From JAVBNF01 sp031551725 (GTDB lineage Bacteria; Bacteroidota; Bacteroidia; Bacteroidales; P3), in contig JAVBNF010000038.1 of NCBI GenBank assembly GCA_031551725.1, positions 1 to 48,366 on the forward strand: DNA of 48,366 nt. The letters are read 5' to 3'. The notes beneath the pieces are model-generated. The model saw nothing but the letters and a program-made list of their open reading frames with translations. It was not told the origin of the DNA and ran no database searches. The position numbers and the translations under genes are program-made. Of the stretch, positions 31,421-42,700 are shown piece after piece. The first letter of the stretch is position 1. The number at the start of each line of letters is the position of its first letter.

Positions 31421-34400
31421 ATGATATTTTTAAAAAAATCGACGCTAATTGTTCTTTTTAGCTTTATAGCAGTGGCAGCATTTGCTATTCCAGCCAATCC
31501 GTATCCCGTTAGTTTCAGACAAGCGGACGGCTCAATGCTCACTATCCGTTTGCATGGCGATGAGTTTTCTCATTATGCAACAACGGCAGATGGTTATGTC
31601 GTTTTTAGAAATGAAGACGGAAATTATGTATATGCAGAACGCTCTACTGATGGAGAACTTGTGCCGAGTAAAGTAATTGCTAAAGATGTTGCTCAACGTA
31701 GCAAGTCGGATTTAGCTTTCTTAAAGGCATATAAACCGCATGAAAACTTTGGCGAAAAAGCAAAACAAAAAGCAAAAGCAGCCCAAGAGGCAACTTTGAA
31801 AAGCGAAGGACAAGCGGGCAAGGTGTATCCTAATACCGGTGCACCTCGTGGATTGGTGATCTTGGTTAATTTTGCAGACTTAAAATTTACAGTACCTAAC
31901 GCTCGCGAAAATTTTACGCGTATGTTAAACGAAGAAGGTTATAGCGATAATGGTGCTTTCGGAAGTGCTCGCGACTATTTTAAAGAATCTTCAATGGGGA
32001 AATTTGCACCTATTTTCGACGTGTTCGGACCTTACGATTTACCTAAGGGGATGTCTACTTATGGAGGCGAAACCAGTAACGCTCGTGCAATGGTAGTTGA
32101 TGCGTGCCGTTTGGCTTTTGAAAATGGCGTGAATTTTGCCAATTATGACGTGGATAATGACGGTTTGGTCGATAATGTGTTTGTTTATTATGCCGGTTTT
32201 AATCAGGCAGAAACTGATGATCAAAGTGAAGTCTGGCCGCACCGATACAATGTAGATGGTTTTACAAACGTATATAATGGAAAAATTGTGTATGATTATG
32301 CTTGTACGTCTGAACGTACAGCAGTGAGAGATACCAGCGCTCCTAATCCATATAGAATGTGCGGAATCGGAACATTCTGCCACGAATTTTCTCACGTTTT
32401 GGGATTACCCGACTTGTACAATGCATCCACTGGAGGACAAGCTATTTATGATCACACAATTATGGATTATGGTGGATACAGTGCCGCCGGAAAATGCCCT
32501 CCTACATATTCGGCCTACGAACGTTTTGCTTCCGGTTGGTTAACTCCCAAAGTATTGAAAACTCCTGCAGATGTAGTTGATTTAGCACCTTTGAATACCA
32601 GCAATGAGGCTTATGTGTTTTCTTCTACAGATTTTAACATGAGCCCTAATGCTCCGAATCCTACCATTTATTATTTTATCGAAAATAGACAACAAACTGG
32701 TTTCGACCGCTATTTGCCCGGTCATGGCTTGCTCTTTTGGCATGTCTTGTACAATCGTTATGCATGGTCTATAAATAGAGTGAATCAGTATGCCGATTCA
32801 ACAACTCTTGCATCCAGAGTGGCACCGGAGCCTGCCGATAAATTAATGACGGAAAGTACACAAGCCGGTGATTATTTTCCGGGTTCGACAAATGAAACGA
32901 GTTTTAAATCACTTTATGATGTTCTCAAATACGTTCGTGTTGATAATATTACAGAAGATCCGATAGCAGAGGGTGGACATGTACGTTTTAGATTTATGGG
33001 AGGAAGTAACGGCGATTTTATCAATGTTTCCACAGGGATTTTGAATATCGATCATAATCAAAATGCTACCGCAACTTTTGATATTGATGTAAAATCTACC
33101 GACTCATGGACGATTTCTCAACAAAAGTCGACCTTGTTCCAATTAAGTAAAACATCTGGAACAGGGCCTGCTACTATTACAGTGAAAAATTTGACTCCCG
33201 GAGGAGCAGTTGTGAAAATTGATAGCTTGTTTGTTAAATATACAGGTATTATTCGTGGTGATAGTGTACGTAAATTAGTTGAAGTGCGTCAAAGTGCTTC
33301 GCAAATTGAACAACGTTGCGGATGGACCAGCAACTACAGTTTGGCCACAGATACCCTCTACGATTGTAATTTGGGAGTGGTGATGGCACAACAAAACTGT
33401 TGGGGTCAATATACAGGTAATAACAACTTCTATATGTTGGAAATGGCCGAGTTTTTCCAAAACGACGGAGAGCGCATTTTAGATAGTTTTGCATTCCGTC
33501 CGATAGTAGCGAGAGGGGCTTATCCGGATTCGAAAATTGTATTCCGAGTGTACGCTCCTGATGCCGAAAAATCGACAATGCCAGGAGTGGTATTGGCTGA
33601 AAAAGAAATTTTGTTGAAAGATATTAAACCGGGTAATGGTGGTGATTCATTGTTATACTTCGCTTGGGGCTCGGATTTGGTTGTTAATGGAAATTTCTTC
33701 TTAGGTTATAATTTACAATACGACAAAGTGCCGATGGATAGCTTTGCCTTGACTTTTGCAAGTAATAGATCAAGAAACGTACAAACATCCACTGCGGTGA
33801 CGAAATACAAATGGTCGTGGATGAATTTTTCCGAATTTGAGTTTGTTTCAGAAAGACCCGATTTATTGTCCTTTAACATGGCTTTGTGTATTGATGTAAA
33901 ATTGAGATGTACGCAATCCGATAACGTTGCTCCGGTTGTAAGTTTGTTGGAAACATCGAATACAACTGATACGACTGTCGTTCTTCATGCAAATTTGGAA
34001 AGAAGCGGAAGTGCCCGCATAACCGAACGTGGATTTATGTTGGGTACATCTGCTGATAATATAACTTCTCCGGCTCCGATCGCTTCCGATGTTCAGCAAG
34101 GCAAATACGAAATGCAAGTAGAAGGAGTAAAAGATTCTAAAATATACTATAAAGCCTACGCTACAAACGCAGATGGAGTAACAGTATATTCATCTGTAAT
34201 CGATTCGGTTGTGTTTGGTGTAGAGCCACCTTATTTAACAGTTTCTCCGACCGTATTATACATGAGCTCTCGCAGTTTTGGAGAGTCTGAAATGAACATC
34301 CTTACAAATCAAAGTTGGAGCATCATTTCAACGACTCCTTGGGTTAACTTTAGCGAAACAACAGGCACTAATAGCCAAGCATTGAAGGCTTATGTTGCTC

Positions 34401-35584
34401 AAGAAAATACCGACACTTTGCACGGACGCACGGATACTGTTTTGATTCAAGCCGGAAATTTGACTTATCGCTTACCGGTTGTTCAAGACGTACGTTTGCC
34501 TTTTGCAAAATTAACGTTGATAAATGACTATATAGCACGCTCACGTACAGGTATTAAAGTGACAGCAAACGTTCTCTCCGATGGAAACGGTATTGTTTCC
34601 GAACGTGGCTTCTATTACAGTTTCGATAAAAATGTGGATACCAACACCTCTGTTAAAGTACCTGTGGGATCTGGTGTGGGATCTTATACGACCATATTTG
34701 AAGGTTTGCCGATAGATACATTTGTCTATTTTACGGCCTATGCTTACAATGAATATGGATTTGCAAGAGCCAATCCAAAATCCGTAAAAACAGTGAAAGA
34801 TCCCTCATATCTCCAGCCGGCAACCAGTTTGTTTCAAGTTAAAGATACTGCAAAACCGTATTTGACAACAATTGTAAAAGCAAATGTTGTTTGGCGTGCC
34901 TCAACAACAGATAGTTGGTTGAGCCTGGATACAAATCCGACTTGCGGCGACGGATCTGTTAAAATTCAAGTGTTGAGTGCAAACACAGCGACTTCCGGAC
35001 GTGTTGGTACGATTACATTGGTTGGTGAAAAAAATGTACATACAATAAATGTATTTCAAGCAGGAACTGAAGGAACGGCGACATTCCAAGTATCGCCGAC
35101 AACATTGAATTTTGTTTCGCCAAGGGACAGCGTTGCCACCATAAACATCTTTACAAATGGAGACTGGACAATTACCGACTTGCCTGCGTGGATGCGTGTC
35201 AAACCTGCCAACGGAACTGGTATTGCCAGCGTAAAAGTGAGCGCAGATATTTCCAACTCCGTACGTACGGGCAGTTTTGCTGTAAACAGTGGAGTTGATA
35301 AAGCAACTATCACCGTAAACCAAGCTGTTAAAGCTGCACAAGCTGTGAACATCAACTTGACCATAAATCCGAATCCGGTTCAAACCAGCTTTGTTGTAAA
35401 TGCGGCAGGATTAACCATCAAAAAAATAAACGTGATGGATGTTATGGGTAAAGAATATACCGCTCGTTATGAAAAGCACGGACAAGAATTCGTTGTTTTT
35501 GTTGAACATTTAACACCCGGCATGTATTTTGTACAAGTAGAAACCACCGAAGGTATTGCTGTTGAGAAATTCGTTAAACAATAA
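31421..35584 (+). CDS. Secreted M6-family metalloprotease 2, T9SS cargo
   Basis: A 1387-aa paralog with a signal peptide ending AFA (after residue 22). The pro-region contains ADGSMLTIRLHGDEF. The linker between pro-region and catalytic domain is Lys-rich (EKAKQKAKAAQEA). The M6 domain has DVDNDG (243-248), HEFSHVLGLPD (321-331), DHTIMDYGG and ENRQQTGFD. Then BACON-like 1 (about 527-630), a beta-rich module starting RCGWTSNYSL (about 632), Fn3-like (about 835-930), BACON 2 (about 934-1025), Fn3-like (about 1026-1128), BACON 3 (about 1129-1220), BACON 4 (about 1221-1306) and a sorting domain (NPNPVQTSF to KFVKQ). It starts 26 bp after gene 1 with no terminator between them. The substrate is unknown. 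Confidence 0.93.
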   Translation: MIFLKKSTLIVLFSFIAVAAFAIPANPYPVSFRQADGSMLTIRLHGDEFSHYATTADGYVVFRNEDGNYVYAERSTDGELVPSKVIAKDVAQRSKSDLAFLKAYKPHENFGEKAKQKAKAAQEATLKSEGQAGKVYPNTGAPRGLVILVNFADLKFTVPNARENFTRMLNEEGYSDNGAFGSARDYFKESSMGKFAPIFDVFGPYDLPKGMSTYGGETSNARAMVVDACRLAFENGVNFANYDVDNDGLVDNVFVYYAGFNQAETDDQSEVWPHRYNVDGFTNVYNGKIVYDYACTSERTAVRDTSAPNPYRMCGIGTFCHEFSHVLGLPDLYNASTGGQAIYDHTIMDYGGYSAAGKCPPTYSAYERFASGWLTPKVLKTPADVVDLAPLNTSNEAYVFSSTDFNMSPNAPNPTIYYFIENRQQTGFDRYLPGHGLLFWHVLYNRYAWSINRVNQYADSTTLASRVAPEPADKLMTESTQAGDYFPGSTNETSFKSLYDVLKYVRVDNITEDPIAEGGHVRFRFMGGSNGDFINVSTGILNIDHNQNATATFDIDVKSTDSWTISQQKSTLFQLSKTSGTGPATITVKNLTPGGAVVKIDSLFVKYTGIIRGDSVRKLVEVRQSASQIEQRCGWTSNYSLATDTLYDCNLGVVMAQQNCWGQYTGNNNFYMLEMAEFFQNDGERILDSFAFRPIVARGAYPDSKIVFRVYAPDAEKSTMPGVVLAEKEILLKDIKPGNGGDSLLYFAWGSDLVVNGNFFLGYNLQYDKVPMDSFALTFASNRSRNVQTSTAVTKYKWSWMNFSEFEFVSERPDLLSFNMALCIDVKLRCTQSDNVAPVVSLLETSNTTDTTVVLHANLERSGSARITERGFMLGTSADNITSPAPIASDVQQGKYEMQVEGVKDSKIYYKAYATNADGVTVYSSVIDSVVFGVEPPYLTVSPTVLYMSSRSFGESEMNILTNQSWSIISTTPWVNFSETTGTNSQALKAYVAQENTDTLHGRTDTVLIQAGNLTYRLPVVQDVRLPFAKLTLINDYIARSRTGIKVTANVLSDGNGIVSERGFYYSFDKNVDTNTSVKVPVGSGVGSYTTIFEGLPIDTFVYFTAYAYNEYGFARANPKSVKTVKDPSYLQPATSLFQVKDTAKPYLTTIVKANVVWRASTTDSWLSLDTNPTCGDGSVKIQVLSANTATSGRVGTITLVGEKNVHTINVFQAGTEGTATFQVSPTTLNFVSPRDSVATINIFTNGDWTITDLPAWMRVKPANGTGIASVKVSADISNSVRTGSFAVNSGVDKATITVNQAVKAAQAVNINLTINPNPVQTSFVVNAAGLTIKKINVMDVMGKEYTARYEKHGQEFVVFVEHLTPGMYFVQVETTEGIAVEKFVKQ

Positions 35585-35603
35585 TAATTAGATTTAGCAA
35601 AAT

Positions 35604-38600
35604 ATGAAATTGAAGTTTTTAGCCATCCTGCTTTTGTTCCCCTTTATCTTGATGGCCGTACCGGCAATTCCTCTTCCGGTAAAAGTTGCGCAGCCTGATG
35701 GCTCATCTCTCACGTTGCGTGTGCATGGTGATCGTTTCTTCAGCTATAACACAACTGAAGATGGTTATGTGATTTTTGAGAATGAAGACGGGTATTATGT
35801 ATATGCCGAGCGTTCGGATGACGGCGAATTGGTGCCAAGTAAGGTAATCGCTCGCGATGAAGGTCAGCGTACCTCTAAAGACCGTGTGTTTTTGGCTGCT
35901 TATCACCCTTATGAGGCATTTAGTGTAAAGACAATGCAAAAGGTGCCCAAGCACAGTGGTTGTGACCTTGTAAGCGATTTAGAGGCACAAGAATCCGGAA
36001 TGCAAAAAGCATATCCAACCAAAGGTGCGCCAAGAGGTATTGTGTTGTTGGTAAACTTCAAAGACGTTAAATATACGGTTCCCGAAGCGCAACAAGCCTT
36101 TGCTCAGATGATGAATGAGAAAGGATATAGCGCAAACGGTGCTGTTGGAAGTGCTCGCGATTATTTTGTGGAAACTTCAATGGGGCAGTTTACACCGACG
36201 TTCGATGTATTTGGACCTTACGAGTTGCCCAAAGTAATGTCTTATTACGGATATGATAAAAGTGAGTCCGAAAAAGATACCGGAGTGGTACACATGGTCA
36301 CGGACGCTTGCCGTTTAGCCTATGAAAATGGTGTGAATTTTGCTAATTACGATTTTGATAATGATGGAGTTGTGGATAATGTATTTATCTATTATGCCGG
36401 ATTCAATCAAGCAGAAGGAGGTTCATCGAATACGATCTGGCCGCACCGCTCGACAGTGGGGAATTACTTAAACATGTTTAACGGAAAGATTGTTTATGGA
36501 TATGCATGTACTTCCGAGCGAACGAATAACTTAGATGTAAATGTACCAAACCCTCATAAAATGACGGGTATAGGAACATTCTGCCACGAATTTTCCCACG
36601 TGTTGGGTCTTGTCGATTTGTATAATACGCGTACTGATACGACGAAAAGAGTGATTCCGTGGGTAGGAGATAACGACCTTATGCACAGTGGAAACTATTT
36701 GAGATATGGTACTTGTCCACCTACTTTTTCTGCTTTCGAACGTTTTCATGTGGGTTGGTTGACTCCCGAATTTATGGATACTCCAACAGATTCGGTGGTT
36801 TTAAAGCCTTTAAGTAGCAGCAATCAGACTTATGTAATTTCAAAAACGAAATTTAACAACAATGCCATTGACCAAGATCCAACGACTGTTTATTTTCTGG
36901 AAAATAGACAAAAAGTCGGTTTTGATAGTTGTATGCCCGGGCACGGAATGTTGGCGTGGTCTGTACAATACGATCGTTATAAATGGTCGGCCAACATTGT
37001 AAATACGGAGTTGCCGTTTAACCTTATTATTGAGAGGGCGGATAGCAGTGCATCTTCGGCTTATTATTTTCCGGGAGATTCAAATGTGAGGAGCTTTACT
37101 CCTTCCTTGGCGGATTATAAATATGCTACAATAACCAATATTCGGGAAGATACTTCAAACAAACAAATTAGCTTCCGTTTTATGGGTGGCACTGGAGCAC
37201 CTTACTTGTCTTTGTCGACTTCTTCTATCAAATTAGGAAATACCGGCGGAGAAGTAGATAGTTTTAAAATCCGTTCAAACACAACATGGTCGATTACGCC
37301 GGGAACACCTTCGGCCTTTAATCTTAGCGCAACTTCCGGTACCGGTGATGCTGTTATTCGAGTGACAACCAAGAACGCGACAACAAACAGTTCTTCGCAA
37401 ACAATAAAAGTTTATAATGTAAACGATACCAATATTGCCGGAACAATTAAACTTATCCAAGAGAATACCGGAGTAAACAATCGTTGTGGGTGGATCTGTA
37501 ATTATAATTTATCCAAGGATTCGCTTTTCCGTCGTGATTTGGATCCGACAGGAAAAAGCACTGTTCTTTGGGGCGATGCTACCGGTCAAAACAACTTCTA
37601 TATGCCGGAAATGGCCGAATTGTTCAGAAATACCGGTGAGCGGATTGTAGATACGATCGGCTTGCGCTTGTTTCAAGCAGGTGCATCCAGAAATAACCCC
37701 AATTCAAATGCTACATTCCGCATTTATGCAGCGAATGGTGAAATGCCCGGAGATGTATTGTATGAACAAAATGTTCCTTTGAAAGATATTGTTTTTCAAG
37801 AAGACTCTTTGTTTTATGTGTCTTTGAAATCTCCAGTGGTTGTTAATGGTAATTTCTTTGTAGGTTACGTGCTTTATTTTGATCAATCGCCTTTAGATAC
37901 ATTCATTTGTACATTTGCTAAATATGGCGGACGTCCTGTTGAAACTTCTACAGCGGTACTTAAATTCCGCAACGTTTGGATGGATTTTCATGAATTCTTC
38001 CGAGACAACGGCGCCGATGCTTTTTACATCTCCTTGGCTATTGATGCACACTTGCAATGCTTGTCAAATGTAGATCCTGTGGTTAATTTACAGAATTCGG
38101 TGAATGTGGATGATACCTTGGTGTTATTAAAAGCTACGCTGGAACGCACCGGATCGCAACCGGTAGTTCAGAGAGGTTTTGAGTATTCTTACGCACCTTT
38201 CAATGAAGGAACAGGGACAAAAGTCGTTGCCGGTCAGGAAATAAGTGTAGGTGATTACCAATACACATTTAAAGGAACGAAAGATCAGGTGTTATATTTT
38301 AGAGCATTTGCCACAAATGCAGGCGGATTAACCGTTTATTCTTCTTCAATGGATTCGATTGTTATCGGACAGGCGTTGCATTATCTGACAGTGTCGCCCG
38401 GAACAGTTCATTTAAGTCCGCGTGCACAAGGTGTAGCTTATCTCACTGTTTTAACAGATTTGGATTGGCAGCTTTCTTGCGATAGTGCGTGGTTGAAATT
38501 TGACACCAATAGTGGTTCGGGAAATACGAACCTCAAACTTTCCGTTGCGAGCGAAAACACGGATACGTTGCATGGCCGATCGGCAGTGGTTCAATTTACT

Positions 38601-39752
38601 GCAGGAACATTAAAGTATATGTTGAATGTGTATCAAGATCCGAAAGCTCCATTTGTTGCGCCGGAATTAACAACGTACGAACTTTCAAATATGACTTGTA
38701 ATGGTGGTCTGTTGAATGGTGAAGTCTTTACTGATGGAAACGGCACCGTTTCTGAACGTGGATTTTATTATAACCATGGATCAAATTCAACAGTAGATAC
38801 AAATTCGCTCAAAGTAAAAGCAGGAGTGGGGGTTGGACAATTTTCAGCCATAATTTCCGGAATACCCATCAAAAAATATGTATATTGCAGAGCATACGCA
38901 ATCACGGAAAAAGGAATCACTTTATCGCCGGTTTCCAAATCGCGCATGACTTTACAAGAAGATCCATCCATTAAACTTTCTGCGACTCAATTTGAAGCTA
39001 ATGCAAATGCAACTCCTGAATATACGGTTACAATTACAACCAACATGGCATGGAAAGTTTCAGCAGACCAAGATTGGGTGGATTTGGATAAAACCGAAGG
39101 TTTGTCAAGCGGAACACTTAAAATTAAAGTGAATAGTGAAAATACCGCCGCTGAATCCCGCATTGCAAACATTACCATCGAAGGTGCTGTAACACGTGTA
39201 ATTACCGTTGTACAACTGGGTACATCCGGAACCGTTACATTCTCGGTAAATCCTTTGTACATTGATTTTCTCGGCACAAAAGATACGGTTGCGTTTATTA
39301 ATATTTTCTGCGACGGCTCTTGGTCGATTAATAATTCTGCCGATTGGATTCGCTTAAATCAAACATCCGGAACAGGAAATGCAACTGTTACAGTAACAGC
39401 TTCTAAAACGGTTACGGAGCCGCGTTCAACAGAACTTACAGTGACCAGCGGAAACGACAGCAAACAAGTAAGTATTGTACAACGTAAAACAGTTGCTGTT
39501 AAAGAAGCGCAAGAAGAAATACGACTATCAATCACTCCTAATCCGGTGAGTACTTATTTTACGATCTCGACCAATGATCAACGTATTAAAGAACTCGATG
39601 TGTTAGGTGTTGACGGGTGTGTATATCCCGTGCGTTCTCAAATAAGCGGCACTGAAGCCACTGTTTTTGTGAATAATTTGTCTAACGGTTTCTACATTGT
39701 TCGTGTTAAAACAGCGAAAGCCGTATATACCGAAAAATTCATCAAACAATAA
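35604..39752 (+). CDS. Secreted M6-family metalloprotease 3, T9SS cargo
   Basis: A 1382-aa paralog with a signal peptide ending LMA (after residue 18). The linker has VPKHSGC with Cys120, shared only with copy 4. The M6 domain has DFDNDG (250-255), HEFSHVLGLVD (328-338), DNDLMHSG and ENRQKVGFD. The residue six before the HEFSH box is Thr (MTGIGTFC) where the other copies have Cys. The beta-rich module begins RCGWICNYNL (about 628). Module order is as in copy 2, with four BACON units, and the tail is a sorting domain with TPNPVSTYF and ending KFIKQ. It lies 19 bp after copy 2, the tightest spacing in the array. Confidence 0.93.
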   Translation: MKLKFLAILLLFPFILMAVPAIPLPVKVAQPDGSSLTLRVHGDRFFSYNTTEDGYVIFENEDGYYVYAERSDDGELVPSKVIARDEGQRTSKDRVFLAAYHPYEAFSVKTMQKVPKHSGCDLVSDLEAQESGMQKAYPTKGAPRGIVLLVNFKDVKYTVPEAQQAFAQMMNEKGYSANGAVGSARDYFVETSMGQFTPTFDVFGPYELPKVMSYYGYDKSESEKDTGVVHMVTDACRLAYENGVNFANYDFDNDGVVDNVFIYYAGFNQAEGGSSNTIWPHRSTVGNYLNMFNGKIVYGYACTSERTNNLDVNVPNPHKMTGIGTFCHEFSHVLGLVDLYNTRTDTTKRVIPWVGDNDLMHSGNYLRYGTCPPTFSAFERFHVGWLTPEFMDTPTDSVVLKPLSSSNQTYVISKTKFNNNAIDQDPTTVYFLENRQKVGFDSCMPGHGMLAWSVQYDRYKWSANIVNTELPFNLIIERADSSASSAYYFPGDSNVRSFTPSLADYKYATITNIREDTSNKQISFRFMGGTGAPYLSLSTSSIKLGNTGGEVDSFKIRSNTTWSITPGTPSAFNLSATSGTGDAVIRVTTKNATTNSSSQTIKVYNVNDTNIAGTIKLIQENTGVNNRCGWICNYNLSKDSLFRRDLDPTGKSTVLWGDATGQNNFYMPEMAELFRNTGERIVDTIGLRLFQAGASRNNPNSNATFRIYAANGEMPGDVLYEQNVPLKDIVFQEDSLFYVSLKSPVVVNGNFFVGYVLYFDQSPLDTFICTFAKYGGRPVETSTAVLKFRNVWMDFHEFFRDNGADAFYISLAIDAHLQCLSNVDPVVNLQNSVNVDDTLVLLKATLERTGSQPVVQRGFEYSYAPFNEGTGTKVVAGQEISVGDYQYTFKGTKDQVLYFRAFATNAGGLTVYSSSMDSIVIGQALHYLTVSPGTVHLSPRAQGVAYLTVLTDLDWQLSCDSAWLKFDTNSGSGNTNLKLSVASENTDTLHGRSAVVQFTAGTLKYMLNVYQDPKAPFVAPELTTYELSNMTCNGGLLNGEVFTDGNGTVSERGFYYNHGSNSTVDTNSLKVKAGVGVGQFSAIISGIPIKKYVYCRAYAITEKGITLSPVSKSRMTLQEDPSIKLSATQFEANANATPEYTVTITTNMAWKVSADQDWVDLDKTEGLSSGTLKIKVNSENTAAESRIANITIEGAVTRVITVVQLGTSGTVTFSVNPLYIDFLGTKDTVAFINIFCDGSWSINNSADWIRLNQTSGTGNATVTVTASKTVTEPRSTELTVTSGNDSKQVSIVQRKTVAVKEAQEEIRLSITPNPVSTYFTISTNDQRIKELDVLGVDGCVYPVRSQISGTEATVFVNNLSNGFYIVRVKTAKAVYTEKFIKQ

Positions 39753-39773
39753 AAATAACTTAAGTATATTATA

Positions 39774-42700
39774 ATGAAATCACAAGCTCGTTTTATTTTT
39801 CTACTATTGTTTGCTTTTGCGGCATCTGCTGCTTTTGCAGTACCGGCAACTCCTTTTCCGGTGGTTCATCATCAACCCGACGGAAGCGCGATTACCGTGA
39901 GGCTTTATGGCGACCGTTTTTTTAGCTATCGTACCACTGAAGATGGCTACGTTATTTTTCAAAATGAAGACGGTTATTATGTTTATGCTGAACGCGATGA
40001 TAATGGTGAATTGGTACCAAGTTCAGTAATTGCACGTGATGCTGAAAAACGTACGGCTCAAGACCGATCGTTTTTGTCGAAATATACTCCGCACGAGCCT
40101 TTTAGTGAAAGCACAATGCAAAAAGTTCCCAAACATCGTGGTTGCGAACTGGTAGATGAGCATGAAGATGAAGAACTGCAAAAAGTATTTCCAAGCACAG
40201 GTAATGTACGAGGCTTGGTGATTTTGGTTAATTTTAAAGATTTAAAATATGTAGTGCCTAATCCGCAACAGACCTACTCTAATATGCTCAACCAAGAAGG
40301 CTACCGTGAAAACGGTGGTTTCGGAAGCGCTCGCGATTATTTTAAACAATCGTCGATGGGAAAATTTGCACCGGTTTTCGATGTGTTCGGACCTTATGAT
40401 TTGCCCGAAGATGTTGAATATTACGGTGGAGGGATAGGCCCCAGCGGAGATAGAAATGCCGTACAAATGATCAAAGACGCATGCAAGCTGGCAAGTTTGG
40501 CAGGTGTCGATTTCGCAAATTATGATATTGATAACGATGGATATGTAGATAATGTTTTTGTGTACTATGCCGGTAATAATGAAGCAGAACAAGGCCCAAT
40601 TAAAACGGTTTGGCCGCACCGCTACGAATTGCCAGGCGACAGCGTTGTTTACAATGGAAAAGTGGTGAAAGTATATGCTTGTACTTCTGAACTTCGAGGG
40701 GATCAGCCAACGGCAGATTATATGTGCGGTATTGGTACATTCTGTCACGAATTCTCGCATGTTTTGGGATTGAAGGATTTGTATTGCACAGGATCAGATT
40801 GTTCCATAGGTGCTGAAATCAACTATTTCCATGATATTATGGATAAAGGAAACTATGTGCAAAACGGTAAATGCCCCCCTTCTTATTCCGGACACGAACG
40901 CTTTTATGTGGGATGGGGTACACCGACTGTAATCGATCAACCCGCCGATTTAACACTCGAACCGCTGAGTTCTTCAAATAATTTTTATTTGATATCGAAA
41001 GATGCTTTTAATATGGGAGGAAAAGATCCCAACCCAGGGAACTTTTATTTAGTTGAAAATAGACAGAAAGTAGGCTTTGATACGTGTATGCCTGGACATG
41101 GATTGTTGATATGGAAAGTGCAGTTCAATACCATCAACTGGATGCAAAACAGAGTGAATTCGAAACAGCCTCTTGGTGTGGCCATTGTTCCGGCTGATGG
41201 AAACAGGGGAATCGAACCCTCTTCTTTAGCAGCCGATTATTTTCCGGGAACGGCCAATGTTGATTCGTTTCAAACATCAATGAACAATGTAAAATGGAAC
41301 ATGGATCTGACGAATATTACTGAAAATGCCGATAAAACCGTTTCATTTAAATTTATGGGAGGTAACGGCAGTGGACAAAAATATGTAAATTTGTCGTCAC
41401 CTGATTTGTTGTTGGATTCAAGAGATGGAGCTCAATCTACATTTGTTATTTCTTCGAATGCTTCATGGACAATCGCAAAAAACGATCCGTCAAGTCCATT
41501 TCAAATTACTCCTCTTGCCGGTTCCGGTAATCAAACAATCACAGTGACTGTCTCTGGCGAAGGTAAAAGAGAAGGACCTGTCGATACTTTGATAATTACA
41601 GCCGGATCTTTGGAGCGAAAATTACCGATACAGCAAGCATTCAAACCGCTTGTAAATCGTTGTGATTGGACTACCAACTACGATACATTGCTCAATGATA
41701 AATATTATTATTCGCTTGTAAGCGACTATGATACATCCGCGACAGCGTGGGGCTATACAATGGGGCAAAATTCAGTTGGATTTAATATCTTTGTAGATCG
41801 TTTTAACATGGAAGGTGAAGCCGTTCTTGATACATTTAGGTTTTTGGCTGCCAAAGTTTTTGCATCCGATCCGGCAACATCGAAAATTACATTCTGTGTG
41901 TATGATGATAACCATGGAGTACCCGGAAATACACTTGCTACCAAGGATGTGTTACTCAAGGATGTTTTATTTACAGAGAATGATACTATGAATGCGATGA
42001 CATTCGATCCTCCTGTAATTGTAAACGGACCGTTTTATTTGGGATATAAGGTTTATTATAACAAGATCCCCCTTGATACATTTTCTTGCTCATTTGCTTC
42101 AGATACAGTCCATCGACGCGTAGGATATAATGCAACAACTTATATGAGTTATCGTGATACTTGGATGCCCTATCATTTTATTTATGGTCAAGGTTCTGAG
42201 GCTTCTATGATTATTGATGTTCATTTGGACTGTTCAAACGGTAAAAATATTCTTCCCGTAATTTCATTGGAACAACCGTCAGATGCACAGCCTACTTCTA
42301 TTCGTTTGCATGCAAATATTGAGCGTAGTGGAAGTTATGCAATCTCTTCGAAAGGATTTGTATGTTCAGAAACTAAAGGTTTTGATCCCAAAACAGTTAC
42401 TCCGTTATATGCTGATGGAACAGCTGTTGGTAAATACGAAGTACTGGCTAGTGGATTAACAAATGGTAATAAACTTTACTATCGTGCTTTCGTAAGAACA
42501 ACGGACACCGTTGTCTATACAAACGAAGACTCATTGACAGTTGGTTCATTGCCGCCGTTCTTGAACTTGAATCCTAATAATATACTCGTTTCTACTCGTG
42601 TTGACAATATTGCAATCTTCAGTGTTTTTACAAATTTGAACTGGACGCTCTCGTACACCGGAACATGGTTTACCGTGGATGCAAACAGCGGTACCGGTAA